Assembly (NCBI GenBank): GCA_964546435.1
Contig: CAZJKJ010000011.1
Span: 10,234-74,233, forward strand
Direction: 5' to 3'
DNA length: 64,000 nt
DNA from: CAYNST01 sp964546435
Lineage (GTDB): Bacteria; Pseudomonadota; Gammaproteobacteria; Pseudomonadales; Cellvibrionaceae
Position numbers and translations under genes: made by a program. Under the pieces are notes generated by a model, which searched no databases, had not been told where the DNA came from, and worked only from the letters and a program-made list of their open reading frames with translations. Position 1 is the stretch's first letter, and every line of letters begins with the position of its first letter. This document shows positions 8,480 through 16,871 of the stretch, one piece after another.

Positions 8480-9343
8480 ATGGTATCCGCGTTAAGGCAG
8501 TCTACCCGGCTGTTGTGCCTTATGTTGACCGTGTTTTGCATGGAGGCGGCCACCGCCAGAACATTCAGGGTTGCACAATCGAACCATCCTCTGGACGGCT
8601 ATGCAATTGGCGCCTTGAAGGTAGCCCTGGAACATATGGATGAGCAACACAACCTGAACGTTGCGACCCGCAATGTGACTCAGCAGCGGGTATTTGAAGA
8701 CCTGAACTCCGAACAGGTCGACATTTACTGGGCGGCTACCCGCCGGGATCTTGAGGAGAACTTTTCCCCCGTCCGCTTTCCGATCCTCAAAGGCTTGCTG
8801 GGCCACCGGGTCATGATTATCCATCCTTCCGCCCAAGTGAAATTCGATAGTGTGCGGACACTTGATGATCTGAAAAAACTGACCCTGGGACAAGGGCTCG
8901 GCTGGCCAGATGTGGGGGTTCTCAGAACCAACGGGCTGCAGGTCATCACCACCAGCAAATACAACAACCTCTTTTACATGACCGATGGTCAGCGTTTTGA
9001 CGGGTTCCCCCGGGGTGTTCTGGAGCCATGGGCGGAAATTGCGGCGCATCCCAATCTCGAACTCGCCGTGGAAAAACGGGTTGTGCTGGTGTACACCCTT
9101 CCGTTCTACTTCTTTGTGAACAAGAAGGATCCGGCACTCGCCCAGGCATTGCATGAAGCGTTTGACCGGTCCATCGCGTCAGGCGCTTTTGATCGCTACT
9201 TTTACGGCCACCCGCTGATCAAGGACGCCCTCGAGAAATCCGACCTCAAGCATCGTCTGCGTTTTCCGCTGGCCGCACCCGATCTCCCCTCGAATATTCC
9301 CCTGGATCGTCCCGAGTACTGGTTGAATCTTCAGGATCTTTAG
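8480..9343 (+). CDS. Periplasmic solute-binding protein-like (SBP_bac_3 type)
   Basis: A 287-aa protein with an N-terminal signal peptide (hydrophobic LLCLMLTVFCMEAATA, cut near ATA-R). The mature part starts TFRVAQSNHPLDGYAIG and has the two-lobe pattern of family 3 solute-binding proteins, with a late segment YTLPFYFFVNKKDPALAQAL and a DRSIASGAFDRYF helix. No permease or ATPase genes are adjacent, so it may be a sensor or an orphan binding protein rather than part of an ABC importer. It lies with the xylanase remnant between algR and algZ, which suggests insertion at this point. Start ATG follows GAGGGGCGAAGTAAT. Confidence 0.7.
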   Translation: MVSALRQSTRLLCLMLTVFCMEAATARTFRVAQSNHPLDGYAIGALKVALEHMDEQHNLNVATRNVTQQRVFEDLNSEQVDIYWAATRRDLEENFSPVRFPILKGLLGHRVMIIHPSAQVKFDSVRTLDDLKKLTLGQGLGWPDVGVLRTNGLQVITTSKYNNLFYMTDGQRFDGFPRGVLEPWAEIAAHPNLELAVEKRVVLVYTLPFYFFVNKKDPALAQALHEAFDRSIASGAFDRYFYGHPLIKDALEKSDLKHRLRFPLAAPDLPSNIPLDRPEYWLNLQDL

Positions 9344-9358
9344 CAGACTGCTGGCTCG

Positions 9359-9386
9359 TGTCATTCTGCGCGCTGTCGCAGGATCC
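9359..9386. repeat. Single copy of a REP-like dispersed repeat
   Basis: TGTCATTCTGCGCGCTGTCG followed by CAGGATCC matches, at 24 of 28 bases, the last unit of the repeat at 49921-49990. It sits between two convergent genes, as the other copy does, and has an imperfect inverted structure (TCTGCG/CGCAGG). Confidence 0.6.
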
Positions 9387-9390
9387 ACCA

Positions 9391-10530
9391 TCAGGCCCGG
9401 TCCGGTGGAACCCGCGGAAAATGCACGCGGACGTGGTATCGGCCCGCATCCGCTCCCAACTCCAGCCCGGCCTTATCGCCATAATAGGCATGCAGGCGGT
9501 GACGGATATTCTCCAGGGCCACACCGGTTCCTTTACTGCGCGAGTTGACGGTGTCAGCGAGGGGGTTGGTCACGGAAATCTCGCAGAGCTCATCATTTCC
9601 CTGCACCCGGATCTCGACCCGGCCGCCATCCTTGCGCGGCTGAATGCCGTGAAAAATTGCGTTTTCCAGAATTGGCTGCAACAGCAGACCGGGGATGACC
9701 GCGTCCGGCAGATCCTGGATTTGCCAGTGCACCTGCAGCCGTGGTCCCAGACGGACCTGTTCGATCTCGGCAAACCTCTGGCACAGTGACAATTCCTGTT
9801 GCAGGGGAATCAGACCCTGATCGGTCAGGCTCGCCCGGAAAAGATCAGACAGATCCACAACCATTTTTTCGGCGGCGACCGGATCGGTGGCGATCAGGCT
9901 GGCAATGGAATTCATGCTGTTGAACAGGAAATGCGGACGGATGCGAGCCTGCAGCGCCTGGATTCTCGCTTCGAGTTCCGACTGTTGCTGGTTGCGCAAT
10001 TGCTGCTGCAGATAAAAGTAGCGCAGAACGATGCCGGCAAAAACGGCGGTGATCAGCAGGTGCGTCACCACCCGGTCCCAGAACGGGCCTTCCTCGGCGG
10101 GAGGGAGCAGCCCGCTGAGGGCGGAAATCGCCAGCGCGACCAGTAATACCGCCGCGAAACTGGCGCCACCGGCCACTCGTGGCCCCTGCCGGCGCAACCA
10201 GGGTCGCAAGGGACACAGCACGGCTGCACTGCTCAGGACGATCCACTGGATCAGCATTGACGATATGCCCAGCAGATTCCAGTTGAAGTCCAGCAGTCCG
10301 CGATCGAATAGAGTCAGGGCGATGGCCACCAGTTCGCCCACAAGAACCAGATGAAAAACTCCCAGTACGGTGCACAGATCGGGGAGAAAATCGCCCCGGG
10401 CGGGCGGCAGCAGGCGCGCGCCCTCGCCATTTGCCGATGGCGCATCAGCGTGCGTCTTGCCGGGCTCTTGCATAAAGTTTTCCTGGGCAGGGTTTTCCCG
10501 GCTCGAGTATTCCCGGTTAGAGTTATCCAT
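9391..10530 (-). CDS. algZ: LytS-family sensor histidine kinase, AlgZ/FimS-like
   Basis: A 379-aa inner-membrane kinase: a repetitive polar N-terminus (1-45), about four transmembrane helices (50-165), a short coiled coil (QQQLRNQQQSELEARIQ), then the His_kinase domain with RPHFLFNSMNSI (phospho-His near residue 199) and the ATP-binding box LLLQPILENAIFHGI. Its position next to divergent argH is that of algZ/fimS in Pseudomonas, and the AlgR-like regulator is on the same strand downstream. The first residues (SNREYSSRENPAQEN) come from a 15-bp tandem repeat in the DNA. ATG at 10530 is preceded by no strong SD. Confidence 0.88.
   Translation of the reverse strand: MDNSNREYSSRENPAQENFMQEPGKTHADAPSANGEGARLLPPARGDFLPDLCTVLGVFHLVLVGELVAIALTLFDRGLLDFNWNLLGISSMLIQWIVLSSAAVLCPLRPWLRRQGPRVAGGASFAAVLLVALAISALSGLLPPAEEGPFWDRVVTHLLITAVFAGIVLRYFYLQQQLRNQQQSELEARIQALQARIRPHFLFNSMNSIASLIATDPVAAEKMVVDLSDLFRASLTDQGLIPLQQELSLCQRFAEIEQVRLGPRLQVHWQIQDLPDAVIPGLLLQPILENAIFHGIQPRKDGGRVEIRVQGNDELCEISVTNPLADTVNSRSKGTGVALENIRHRLHAYYGDKAGLELGADAGRYHVRVHFPRVPPDRA
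10477..10530. repeat. 15-bp degenerate tandem repeat at the algZ start
   Basis: Units GTTTTCCTGGGCAGG, GTTTTCCCGGCTCGA and GTATTCCCGGTTAGA plus a partial fourth, all in frame. They encode pentapeptide-like repeats at the very N-terminus of AlgZ. Confidence 0.75.
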
Positions 10531-10613
10531 ATGACGCCGGTTTGTTTACAATTCGCCGACTTTGATTGCTGAGCGTTATTTGCAGTGTAGCAAACACCGA
10601 AACAGGAGCCTTT

Positions 10614-12029
10614 ATGACCAAGCCAGATCAGACGAGCACGCTGTGGGGCGGCCGTTTCACCGAGCCCACCGACGCGTTCGTGCAACGCTTCACTGCATCC
10701 GTGCAGTTTGATCAGCGTCTTTACCGCCAGGACATTGCCGGCTCCATCGCCCACGCCACCATGCTGGAAACCGCCGGCGTACTGAACCCGGAAGAAAGGC
10801 AGGCAATTGTGGACGGGCTGGAGGCGATCCGGCAGGAAATCGATGGGGGCCGGTTTGTCTGGTCGGTGGAACTGGAAGATGTGCACATGAATATCGAGTC
10901 GGCGCTGACCGCGAAGATCGGCCCGACTGGCAAAAAACTCCATACTGGCCGATCGCGCAACGATCAGGTCGCCACCGACATCCGCCTGTATCTGCGCGAC
11001 GAAATTGATCTGATCAGCCGCGAGCTGACTCGCCTGCAAACCGCCATCGCCGAACTGGCAGAGCAGGAAAGTGACACCATCATGCCCGGCTTTACCCATC
11101 TGCAGACCGCGCAACCGGTCACCTTCGGGCACCATCTGCTGGCCTGGTTCGAGATGCTTGATCGAGACTTCGACCGGCTCCAGGATTGCCGCCGGCGCCT
11201 GAACTACTGTCCCCTCGGTGCGGCTGCGCTGGCGGGAACCACGTTCCCCATTGACCGGGCCATGACGGCGCGTTTGCTGGGCTTTACGGCGCCGACGCGC
11301 AACTCTCTGGATTCGGTTTCCGACCGGGACTTCGCCATCGAATTCTGCGCGTTTGCCTCCATCCTGCTGACCCATATGTCCCGCATGAGCGAAGAACTCA
11401 TCCTCTGGGCTTCGGCGCAGTTCGCTTTCGTGGACCTGCCCGACCGGTTCTGTACCGGTTCGTCTATCATGCCGCAGAAAAAGAATCCCGACGTACCGGA
11501 ACTGGTGCGCGGTAAAAGCGGCAGGGTGGTTGGCCATTTGATGGGACTGCTGACTCTGATGAAGTCGCAGCCGCTGGCCTACAACAAAGACAATCAGGAA
11601 GACAAGGAGCCGCTGTTTGATACGGTGGATACCGTCAAAGATTGTTTACGGGCATTCGCAGACATGATTCCGGCGCTGGAAGCCAATCATTTCAACATGC
11701 GGGAGGCGGCACTGCGGGGATTCGCGACGGCAACCGATCTTGCGGATTATCTGGTCAGAAAAGGCGTGCCCTTTCGCGATGCCCACGAAATTGTGGGGCG
11801 AGCGGTCAATCTCGGCGTGAACACAGGTCGTGACCTGTCCGAAATGAGCCTGGAAGAACTCCAGAACTTCGGACCGTCAATTGAACAGGACGTGTTTAGC
11901 GTGCTGACACTGGACGGATCGGTGGCGGCCCGTAATCACATTGGCGGTACCGCGCCGGAACAAGTCCGCCTGGCCGCCGGAAACGCCCGCGCCGCCCTGG
12001 CGCTGCGTTCCAGTGAATCGTCCGCCTGA
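10614..12029 (+). CDS. argH: Argininosuccinate lyase
   Basis: A 471-aa enzyme of the fumarase/aspartase superfamily that splits argininosuccinate into arginine and fumarate, the last step of arginine synthesis, in the cytoplasm. Visible motifs are LWGGRF at the N-terminus, HTGRSRNDQVATD, TAQPVTFGHH and the signature GSSIMPQKKNPD. The length fits the family. I chose ATG at 10614 because AACAGGAGCC lies just upstream and the conserved N-terminus follows, although the frame opens at 10566. It is divergent from algZ, as in Pseudomonas. Confidence 0.97.
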   Translation: MTKPDQTSTLWGGRFTEPTDAFVQRFTASVQFDQRLYRQDIAGSIAHATMLETAGVLNPEERQAIVDGLEAIRQEIDGGRFVWSVELEDVHMNIESALTAKIGPTGKKLHTGRSRNDQVATDIRLYLRDEIDLISRELTRLQTAIAELAEQESDTIMPGFTHLQTAQPVTFGHHLLAWFEMLDRDFDRLQDCRRRLNYCPLGAAALAGTTFPIDRAMTARLLGFTAPTRNSLDSVSDRDFAIEFCAFASILLTHMSRMSEELILWASAQFAFVDLPDRFCTGSSIMPQKKNPDVPELVRGKSGRVVGHLMGLLTLMKSQPLAYNKDNQEDKEPLFDTVDTVKDCLRAFADMIPALEANHFNMREAALRGFATATDLADYLVRKGVPFRDAHEIVGRAVNLGVNTGRDLSEMSLEELQNFGPSIEQDVFSVLTLDGSVAARNHIGGTAPEQVRLAAGNARAALALRSSESSA

Positions 12030-12049
12030 GGTCAGACCACTACTACTGC

Positions 12050-12069
12050 CGGCCCGATGATGAGGGCCG
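12050..12069. terminator. Hairpin between convergent argH and CBM48 genes
   Basis: CGGCCC and GGGCCG arms with an 8-nt loop, 20 bp after the argH stop and at the end of the minus-strand CBM48 gene. No T run follows, so it is only a candidate terminator. Confidence 0.35.
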
Positions 12070-12070
12070 A

Positions 12071-12379
12071 TCAGACTACGACGACGGAATTGTCCACGTG
12101 CCCGATATTGCTGGGCACATACTTGTCCGCGTCGTAGTCATTTTCCCAGCGCTCACCGTCCAGCACGTATCGATACTGATATTCGGTACCGGGTACCAAT
12201 TCCAGGGTCGTTGCATAGCACCCGTTTTTCTGCTTGCGAAGTTCCGTTTCCTGATATTGCCAATCATTGAAATCTCCCGCCAGATACACCTTTTTGGCGG
12301 CTTTTGTCAGCTCTTCCGGAGCAATGAATTTGACCTTGCAAACCTGTTTGGACTTCAAATACTTTTTGTCGATACTCAT
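12071..12379 (-). CDS. Isoamylase early-set / CBM48-like small protein
   Basis: A 102-aa soluble protein made almost entirely of one immunoglobulin-like early-set domain of the CBM48/AMPK-glycogen-binding type. The signature is KVYLAGDFNDWQ (loop with the sugar-stacking Trp), followed by GTEYQYRYVLDGERWEND, as in glycogen-branching enzymes and AMPK beta subunits. Such stand-alone domains are common in marine gammaproteobacteria; a role in glycogen binding or sensing is inferred. ATG at 12379 is the likely start; an upstream ATG at 12400 adds seven residues. No glycogen genes are adjacent. Confidence 0.85.
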   Translation of the reverse strand: MSIDKKYLKSKQVCKVKFIAPEELTKAAKKVYLAGDFNDWQYQETELRKQKNGCYATTLELVPGTEYQYRYVLDGERWENDYDADKYVPSNIGHVDNSVVVV

Positions 12380-13009
12380 TTTTTTGACCCCAAATGCCAA
12401 TTTAACAATACATTAACAACACATTCACAACACATTAACAACGCCAAAAGAAAAGCTCTGAAAAATACGTTCTGGAAAATCCTGATCTGAATCCCGCCAG
12501 CTGTGCACAGGCGTACCGAGCTTGCTTCAAGCCGGTGAGAAGGCTCCGTATTCTCTCCTATTTGAGTTGCTTTTTCCACAGGCGGCTAGAGAGATTGGAT
12601 CACGTGTTCAAGGTCTCGCAAGCGAAGCGGGCGCTGGTGATTTCACGCCGCGGGTCACCGCAGCGTCAGGTCGCGACGCCGGTCTGCCGGGGCCGATCCG
12701 CAAATGGCTGGCTGACAACCCGGCCGCAGAGCGGTTAGCATGCTCGCCAAAGCTGCCTGGGTGGGCGGGAGCACCGCAGGTCACACCCGTGAAAAGAGCG
12801 CCATAAAGGCGTCATGAAGTCACAAGAGCCTGCCCGACACAGGCCGCAGATCCTCGAGCGGGTTCCCGGCGGGGCGAGAGAAATGCTGGCCAGTTCTACG
12901 CAGGCGAGCTGTACGCCGAACAGCCAGGACGGGTGAGTCCCGCAAGACAAGTCGGCAAAAAGTGCGCTTTAACCAGATTCAAAAACCTCCAGCGGAGAGC
13001 ACGGTAGTG
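12380..13009. other. Long intergenic region, no convincing gene
   Basis: About 630 bp between the CBM48 gene and the rhomboid gene. The first part has an AT-rich tandem repeat (12404-12443). A 94-codon plus-strand frame (12522-12806) has no recognisable domain and no clear SD. The region should contain the promoters of both flanking genes. Confidence 0.5.
12404..12443. repeat. 11-12-bp tandem repeat upstream of the CBM48 gene
   Basis: Three to four imperfect copies of the unit ACATTAACAAC lie 25-65 bp upstream of the CBM48 start, in the probable promoter. Confidence 0.7.
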
Positions 13010-13570
13010 ATGCGAGGCCAGATTCAATTTCTCTTATCCATTCTGCTTTTACTCTTGATGGTGCAGATGGCTAACGTAATGTCAGAAAATGCGTTACTTG
13101 CTTTTGGAATATATCCGCGAGATCTGGAAAAGCTGCCTCACGTCCTGACCGCTCCGTTCATACACGCAAACTGGAAACATTTTCTTCACAATTGCGCGAG
13201 TCTCGCAATTTTTACCACCCTTTGTCTGATCTTGCGGGACCGGGCATTCTTCCTGCGGGTCAGCGCAATCATTATTCTCATGTCAGGTGTCATGGTGTGG
13301 CTGTTTGGTCGCGACGGGTTGCATGTCGGCGCCAGCGCCTGGATTTTCGGTTTGTGGTCGCTGTGTATTGTGACGGCATTTTTTGATCGGAGTTTTCTCA
13401 ACATCGTTGTGGCATTGACGACAATTCTCGCCTTCGGAAGCATGGTGACAGGGCTGATTCCGTTCGAAGCGCGGATCTCGTTTGAAGGGCATGTATTCGG
13501 CGCCTTTTCCGGCCTGTTTGCGGCCTGGTTCTCGGTGAAGAAAAGAGCGCGCCCCAGATCGGCTGCATGA
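13010..13570 (+). CDS. Rhomboid-family intramembrane serine protease
   Basis: A 186-aa protein with about six hydrophobic helices. Rhomboid features are HANWKHFLHN (52-61, the H-x4-H-x2-N segment of helix 2), the nucleophile Ser109 in HVGASAWIFG, and the second catalytic His161 in FEGHVFGAFSGL. The usual GxSG box reads G-A-S-A here. Rhomboids cleave membrane proteins inside the bilayer. ATG at 13010 has GGAGAG about 12 bp upstream; a GTG at 12962 would add 16 residues. It stands alone between the CBM48 gene and hcp. Confidence 0.82.
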   Translation: MRGQIQFLLSILLLLLMVQMANVMSENALLAFGIYPRDLEKLPHVLTAPFIHANWKHFLHNCASLAIFTTLCLILRDRAFFLRVSAIIILMSGVMVWLFGRDGLHVGASAWIFGLWSLCIVTAFFDRSFLNIVVALTTILAFGSMVTGLIPFEARISFEGHVFGAFSGLFAAWFSVKKRARPRSAA

Positions 13571-13961
13571 GTCCCGTGGCGAGCTTTGATCACCGTTGCG
13601 TGCGGAAGGCACGCCCCCAAATCATTCTCTGACATCGAGCTCGGATCCGCCTGACAATGGCGTCTGTTCATCGTCGGTTGTGCGAAATAAGCGATCCGGC
13701 GTGACGGAAAATCGCCGGTGTCAGCATCGTGGCAGAATTATTTATTGAACACCCGTCAAAGGTTGCAAATCCGCAAATGCTCCCTTATTGTTGCTTCCGC
13801 TGGTTCGGGTTTGCCGGGTTTTCAACCGCACCTGCGTCGCGCATGATCGCTGGATCACGTAGGAAACCCGATGGAGACGGAGCCTGCCCCTGATGGCTCC
13901 AGCACGGATGGTCAATCCGGTTTTGGATGCCTTTTTTGCATTAATTCAAGGAGAGAAGCTT
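13571..13961. other. Intergenic region upstream of hcp, nothing recognised
   Basis: About 390 bp. It should hold the hcp promoter and 5' leader. No coding frame, strong hairpin or clear sigma-54 element was found by eye. Confidence 0.5.
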
Positions 13962-14444
13962 ATGGCAATTTATATCGAATACGACGGCATCAAAGGAAAT
14001 GTAACCGCAGAGGGGTTCGCGGATCATCTTCCCGTCCTTTCATTGCATTTTGGTATCGGGCGCGGCATTTCCATGGAAGCGGGAAAAATGGCGAACCGGG
14101 AAGCCAGTCGGCCCAGCGTCAGCGAAGTGACCTTCACCAAACTCACCGATGTTTCTACCACACCCCTTTTCAACGAATCCGTCACAGGCGACGCCGGCAA
14201 ACTGGTCAAAGTAAAATTTGTCCAGACCGGCGCCGACAAGGTTATCCAGTATATGGACTATGAACTGGAAGATTGTCTTGTCAGCGGTTATTCAATTGCC
14301 GCAGACGGCGACGGCGATCCGGTGGAAACCATCACCCTGAGCTTTTCAAAAATCATGGTCAACTATCATGATTACGATAAAACCAATGCCGGCGGCAGCC
14401 CGCAACGGGTGGGTTACGATCTGACGGCGGCCCGTCCCGTTTAA
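13962..14444 (+). CDS. hcp: T6SS Hcp (tube protein TssD)
   Basis: The 160-aa protein begins MAIYIEYDGIKGNVTAEGF and matches the Hcp family, whose hexameric rings stack into the inner tube of the T6SS and are expelled with effectors. Other family features are LHFGIGRGISMEAG, and SEVTFTKLTDVSTTPLF near the middle. ATG at 13962 follows AAGGAGAGAAGCT, an excellent SD that fixes the start. It is followed by vgrG 163 bp later. Both are 6 kb or more from the structural T6SS operons, with a TPR operon between. Confidence 0.95.
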   Translation: MAIYIEYDGIKGNVTAEGFADHLPVLSLHFGIGRGISMEAGKMANREASRPSVSEVTFTKLTDVSTTPLFNESVTGDAGKLVKVKFVQTGADKVIQYMDYELEDCLVSGYSIAADGDGDPVETITLSFSKIMVNYHDYDKTNAGGSPQRVGYDLTAARPV

Positions 14445-14607
14445 CGTCATCAACGGAATCTCTGATCAATTCCGCAAGCGCGAAGGCTCATCTGCTGCAT
14501 CATCCGCATCCGCCGGAAGGTCTGCAGGACTGATAAAGCACAGGAGCCTTCTGCGCGCTTTTTACTGAAACTCCGTGTTTCATTTCACGAAAAATCATGG
14601 ACGATCG

Positions 14608-16539
14608 ATGCAATCCTTTACGCAGGCGAACCGCTTCATCACCATTTCGGATCTGGGGTTGGGTGAGGACGCATTTCTGGTGACGCGGTTTCACGGCGCT
14701 GAAGAAATTTCGGGGCTGTTTGATTTTACAATTGAAGTGTTGTCGCAGCATCTGGATCTTGCCGCTGTTGAAATTCTTGGAAGGCCGGTCACAGTGACGG
14801 TGCATTCGCACCAGCCGCGATATTTTAGCGGCTACGTCGGTGTATTTACCTTCGGAGAAATGGAATCCCATAACCTGCGTCACTACCAGCTCACATTAAT
14901 ACCCTGGCTATGGTTTCTTTCCCACAGTCATAATTGCCGGATTTTCCAGAGAAAGACGGCAAAAAGCATTGTGAGTGAAATTTTTGAAAATTCTGGCTTC
15001 CGGGATTTTTCCTTTCGTGCCGTTGGCGGAAAGAAGCGGGAGTATTGTGTGCAGTACAACGAATCCGATCTGGATTTCGTCAGCAGACTGCTGGAAGAAG
15101 AGGGAATTTCCTATTATTTTGAACACGCGGAAAACCGGCACCGGTTGATCCTCGTGGATCAGCCGGAACATTTCGAAGATCTGGCGGAACCGGACCTGAA
15201 ATATTCTCCGGGAACCCATACGGGTTCCCAGGTAACCCGTTGGGTCAGATCCGCCAGTATTGGCAAAGACCGCTGGACGCTTTCCGATTACAACTTTGAA
15301 GAACCGACCCGGAACCTGCTCACCAGTGAGCGCGCTCGCGAAAGCTGCCTTCGCGGCGCACCCCGGGAACATTATGAACATTCATCCTGCTATCGCTTCG
15401 ACATGACGCGGGAACTGGCCAGAATCCGGATGGAAGCGGCGGAGTCCGGGCTCAATGTCATCCACGGGAGCAGTAACTGCAGCGGCTTCACTGCCGGCGC
15501 ACGGTTTCGTCTCGCCGGTCACGACACCGCATCGGAGCCGGGTCTCTATGTGTTGAAAAGCGTGGAGCACGTGGCGACCGATGCCAGCCATTACAGTGGG
15601 GAAGGGGGAGATTGCAGCTACAGCAACCAGTTTACTTGTGTGCCGCACGCCACCGCCGTCCGGCCTGCGTTCCGGCATTGCAAACCGGTGATGCCCGGGC
15701 CCCAGTCCGCCATCGTGGTCGGCCCGCCCGGCGAGGAGATTTATACCGACGAGTACGGCCGCATCAAGGTCCAGTTTCCGTGGGATCGACTGGGACAAAA
15801 AAACGAACACAGCTCCTGTTTCATGCGGGTCATGCAAGGCTGGGCAGGTAACCGCTGGGGCGCCTCGTTTATCCCGCGCATCGGGCATGAAGTGGTGGTC
15901 AGCTTCCTCGACGGCGACCCCGACCGGCCCGTAGTGACCGGCTCTCTGGTCAATGCCCGCAACCGGCCTGTTTATCGTTCCCGCACCCAAAGCGGAATCC
16001 GGACCCGGTCCACCCCCGGTGGCGGCCCCGCGAATTTCAATGAGCTCCGGTTCGACGACAAAAAAGGCAGCGAGGAAATCTATCTGCACGCCGAGCGGGA
16101 TCTGTGTGTGGAGGTGGAGCACGACCAGCAGTGGACGACCGCCGGCAACTGCCAGATGACGACCCAGGGGAATGTCACTACCGTTGTTGAAGGCGACGCG
16201 GCTGACAGTATCAACGGTAATCACCAGCAGACGGTCAAGGGGGACGAGACCCGCAAAGTGGAGGGGCAGGTGCAATGGACCCTGGGAGGGTTGCAGGTTT
16301 CGGTTGGTCAGAACCTGGTGCAGGCAGTCGATGGTTCCAGTAGTGCGAATATCGGTGATGCCTATCGGTTGCGCGCCCAGCAGATCGTGTTTGAAGCGGC
16401 CGGGCAGATCGTATTGCAGGCGGGAGCGTCTCAGATCGTGCTGTCGGAATCCGGCGATATTGCCATTACCGGAACGAACGTGATTGTCAATGGTGCGCTG
16501 GCCGTCACCATCAGCGGCGCTTCCGTATCCGTCGGCTGA
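14608..16539 (+). CDS. vgrG: T6SS spike protein VgrG (TssI)
   Basis: The roughly 643-aa protein has the gp27-like region (residues 1-370, starting SFTQANRFITISDLG), the gp5-like OB fold (EIYTDEYGRIKVQFPWDR and HSSCFMRVMQGWAGNRWG) and a C-terminal beta-helix (NGNHQQTVKGDETRKVEG and similar repeats). There is no extra effector domain, so it is a structural spike. VgrG trimers cap the Hcp tube and carry effectors. No PAAR, adaptor or effector gene follows. ATG at 14608 is chosen because VgrG proteins begin just before this segment; GTG at 14575 is an alternative. Confidence 0.95.
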   Translation: MQSFTQANRFITISDLGLGEDAFLVTRFHGAEEISGLFDFTIEVLSQHLDLAAVEILGRPVTVTVHSHQPRYFSGYVGVFTFGEMESHNLRHYQLTLIPWLWFLSHSHNCRIFQRKTAKSIVSEIFENSGFRDFSFRAVGGKKREYCVQYNESDLDFVSRLLEEEGISYYFEHAENRHRLILVDQPEHFEDLAEPDLKYSPGTHTGSQVTRWVRSASIGKDRWTLSDYNFEEPTRNLLTSERARESCLRGAPREHYEHSSCYRFDMTRELARIRMEAAESGLNVIHGSSNCSGFTAGARFRLAGHDTASEPGLYVLKSVEHVATDASHYSGEGGDCSYSNQFTCVPHATAVRPAFRHCKPVMPGPQSAIVVGPPGEEIYTDEYGRIKVQFPWDRLGQKNEHSSCFMRVMQGWAGNRWGASFIPRIGHEVVVSFLDGDPDRPVVTGSLVNARNRPVYRSRTQSGIRTRSTPGGGPANFNELRFDDKKGSEEIYLHAERDLCVEVEHDQQWTTAGNCQMTTQGNVTTVVEGDAADSINGNHQQTVKGDETRKVEGQVQWTLGGLQVSVGQNLVQAVDGSSSANIGDAYRLRAQQIVFEAAGQIVLQAGASQIVLSESGDIAITGTNVIVNGALAVTISGASVSVG

Positions 16540-16616
16540 CGGCTCGGCGGATGGCAAAGCGTCGTCACACCTCCCGCCAGTGGGCACCACCGGGATTTCC
16601 CGGACCCTACTGTTGT

Positions 16617-16636
16617 CAGCGGGCCCTGGCCCGCTG
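16617..16636. terminator. Strong hairpin after vgrG
   Basis: CAGCGGGCC and GGCCCGCTG, a perfect 9-bp stem with a 2-nt spacer, 78 bp after the vgrG stop. No T tract follows. Confidence 0.35.
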
Positions 16637-16683
16637 TCCTCCCGAATTGCTCAGAGGTTCTCTGTTTCAACACAGCAATCGAT

Positions 16684-16717
16684 CGCAAAATAGGGTTTAA
16701 TACGCCCCCTTTTTGCG
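16684..16717. terminator. Imperfect hairpin with CGCAAAA/TTTTGCG arms
   Basis: A 7-bp outer stem with additional GGG/CCC pairing inside. It is a second candidate end point for vgrG transcription, or a symmetric site upstream of the TPR operon. Confidence 0.3.
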
Positions 16718-16871
16718 GTGAGCCGGTCGTGGTGGTTCCGATCGTGGCATGGCGTTGCAATGGCGCTGTGGCGAGATGTCGGGCCAGCGCTGGATGGAAC
16801 CGCCGCAATCCCGTAGTAGGCAACCCCCAAGGTGACGCCGTCAGCGTTGGAATGTAATCAGGCCGGATTCT

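Larger units (their letters stand above)
16540..16871. other. Intergenic region between vgrG and the TPR operon
   Basis: About 330 bp without a coding frame of note. It contains two hairpins, listed separately, and must hold the promoter of the TPR operon. Confidence 0.5.

Noticed and set aside
12522..12806. A 94-codon plus-strand frame
   Set aside because: No SD, no domain, low hydrophobic pattern; another frame on the minus strand is equally long.
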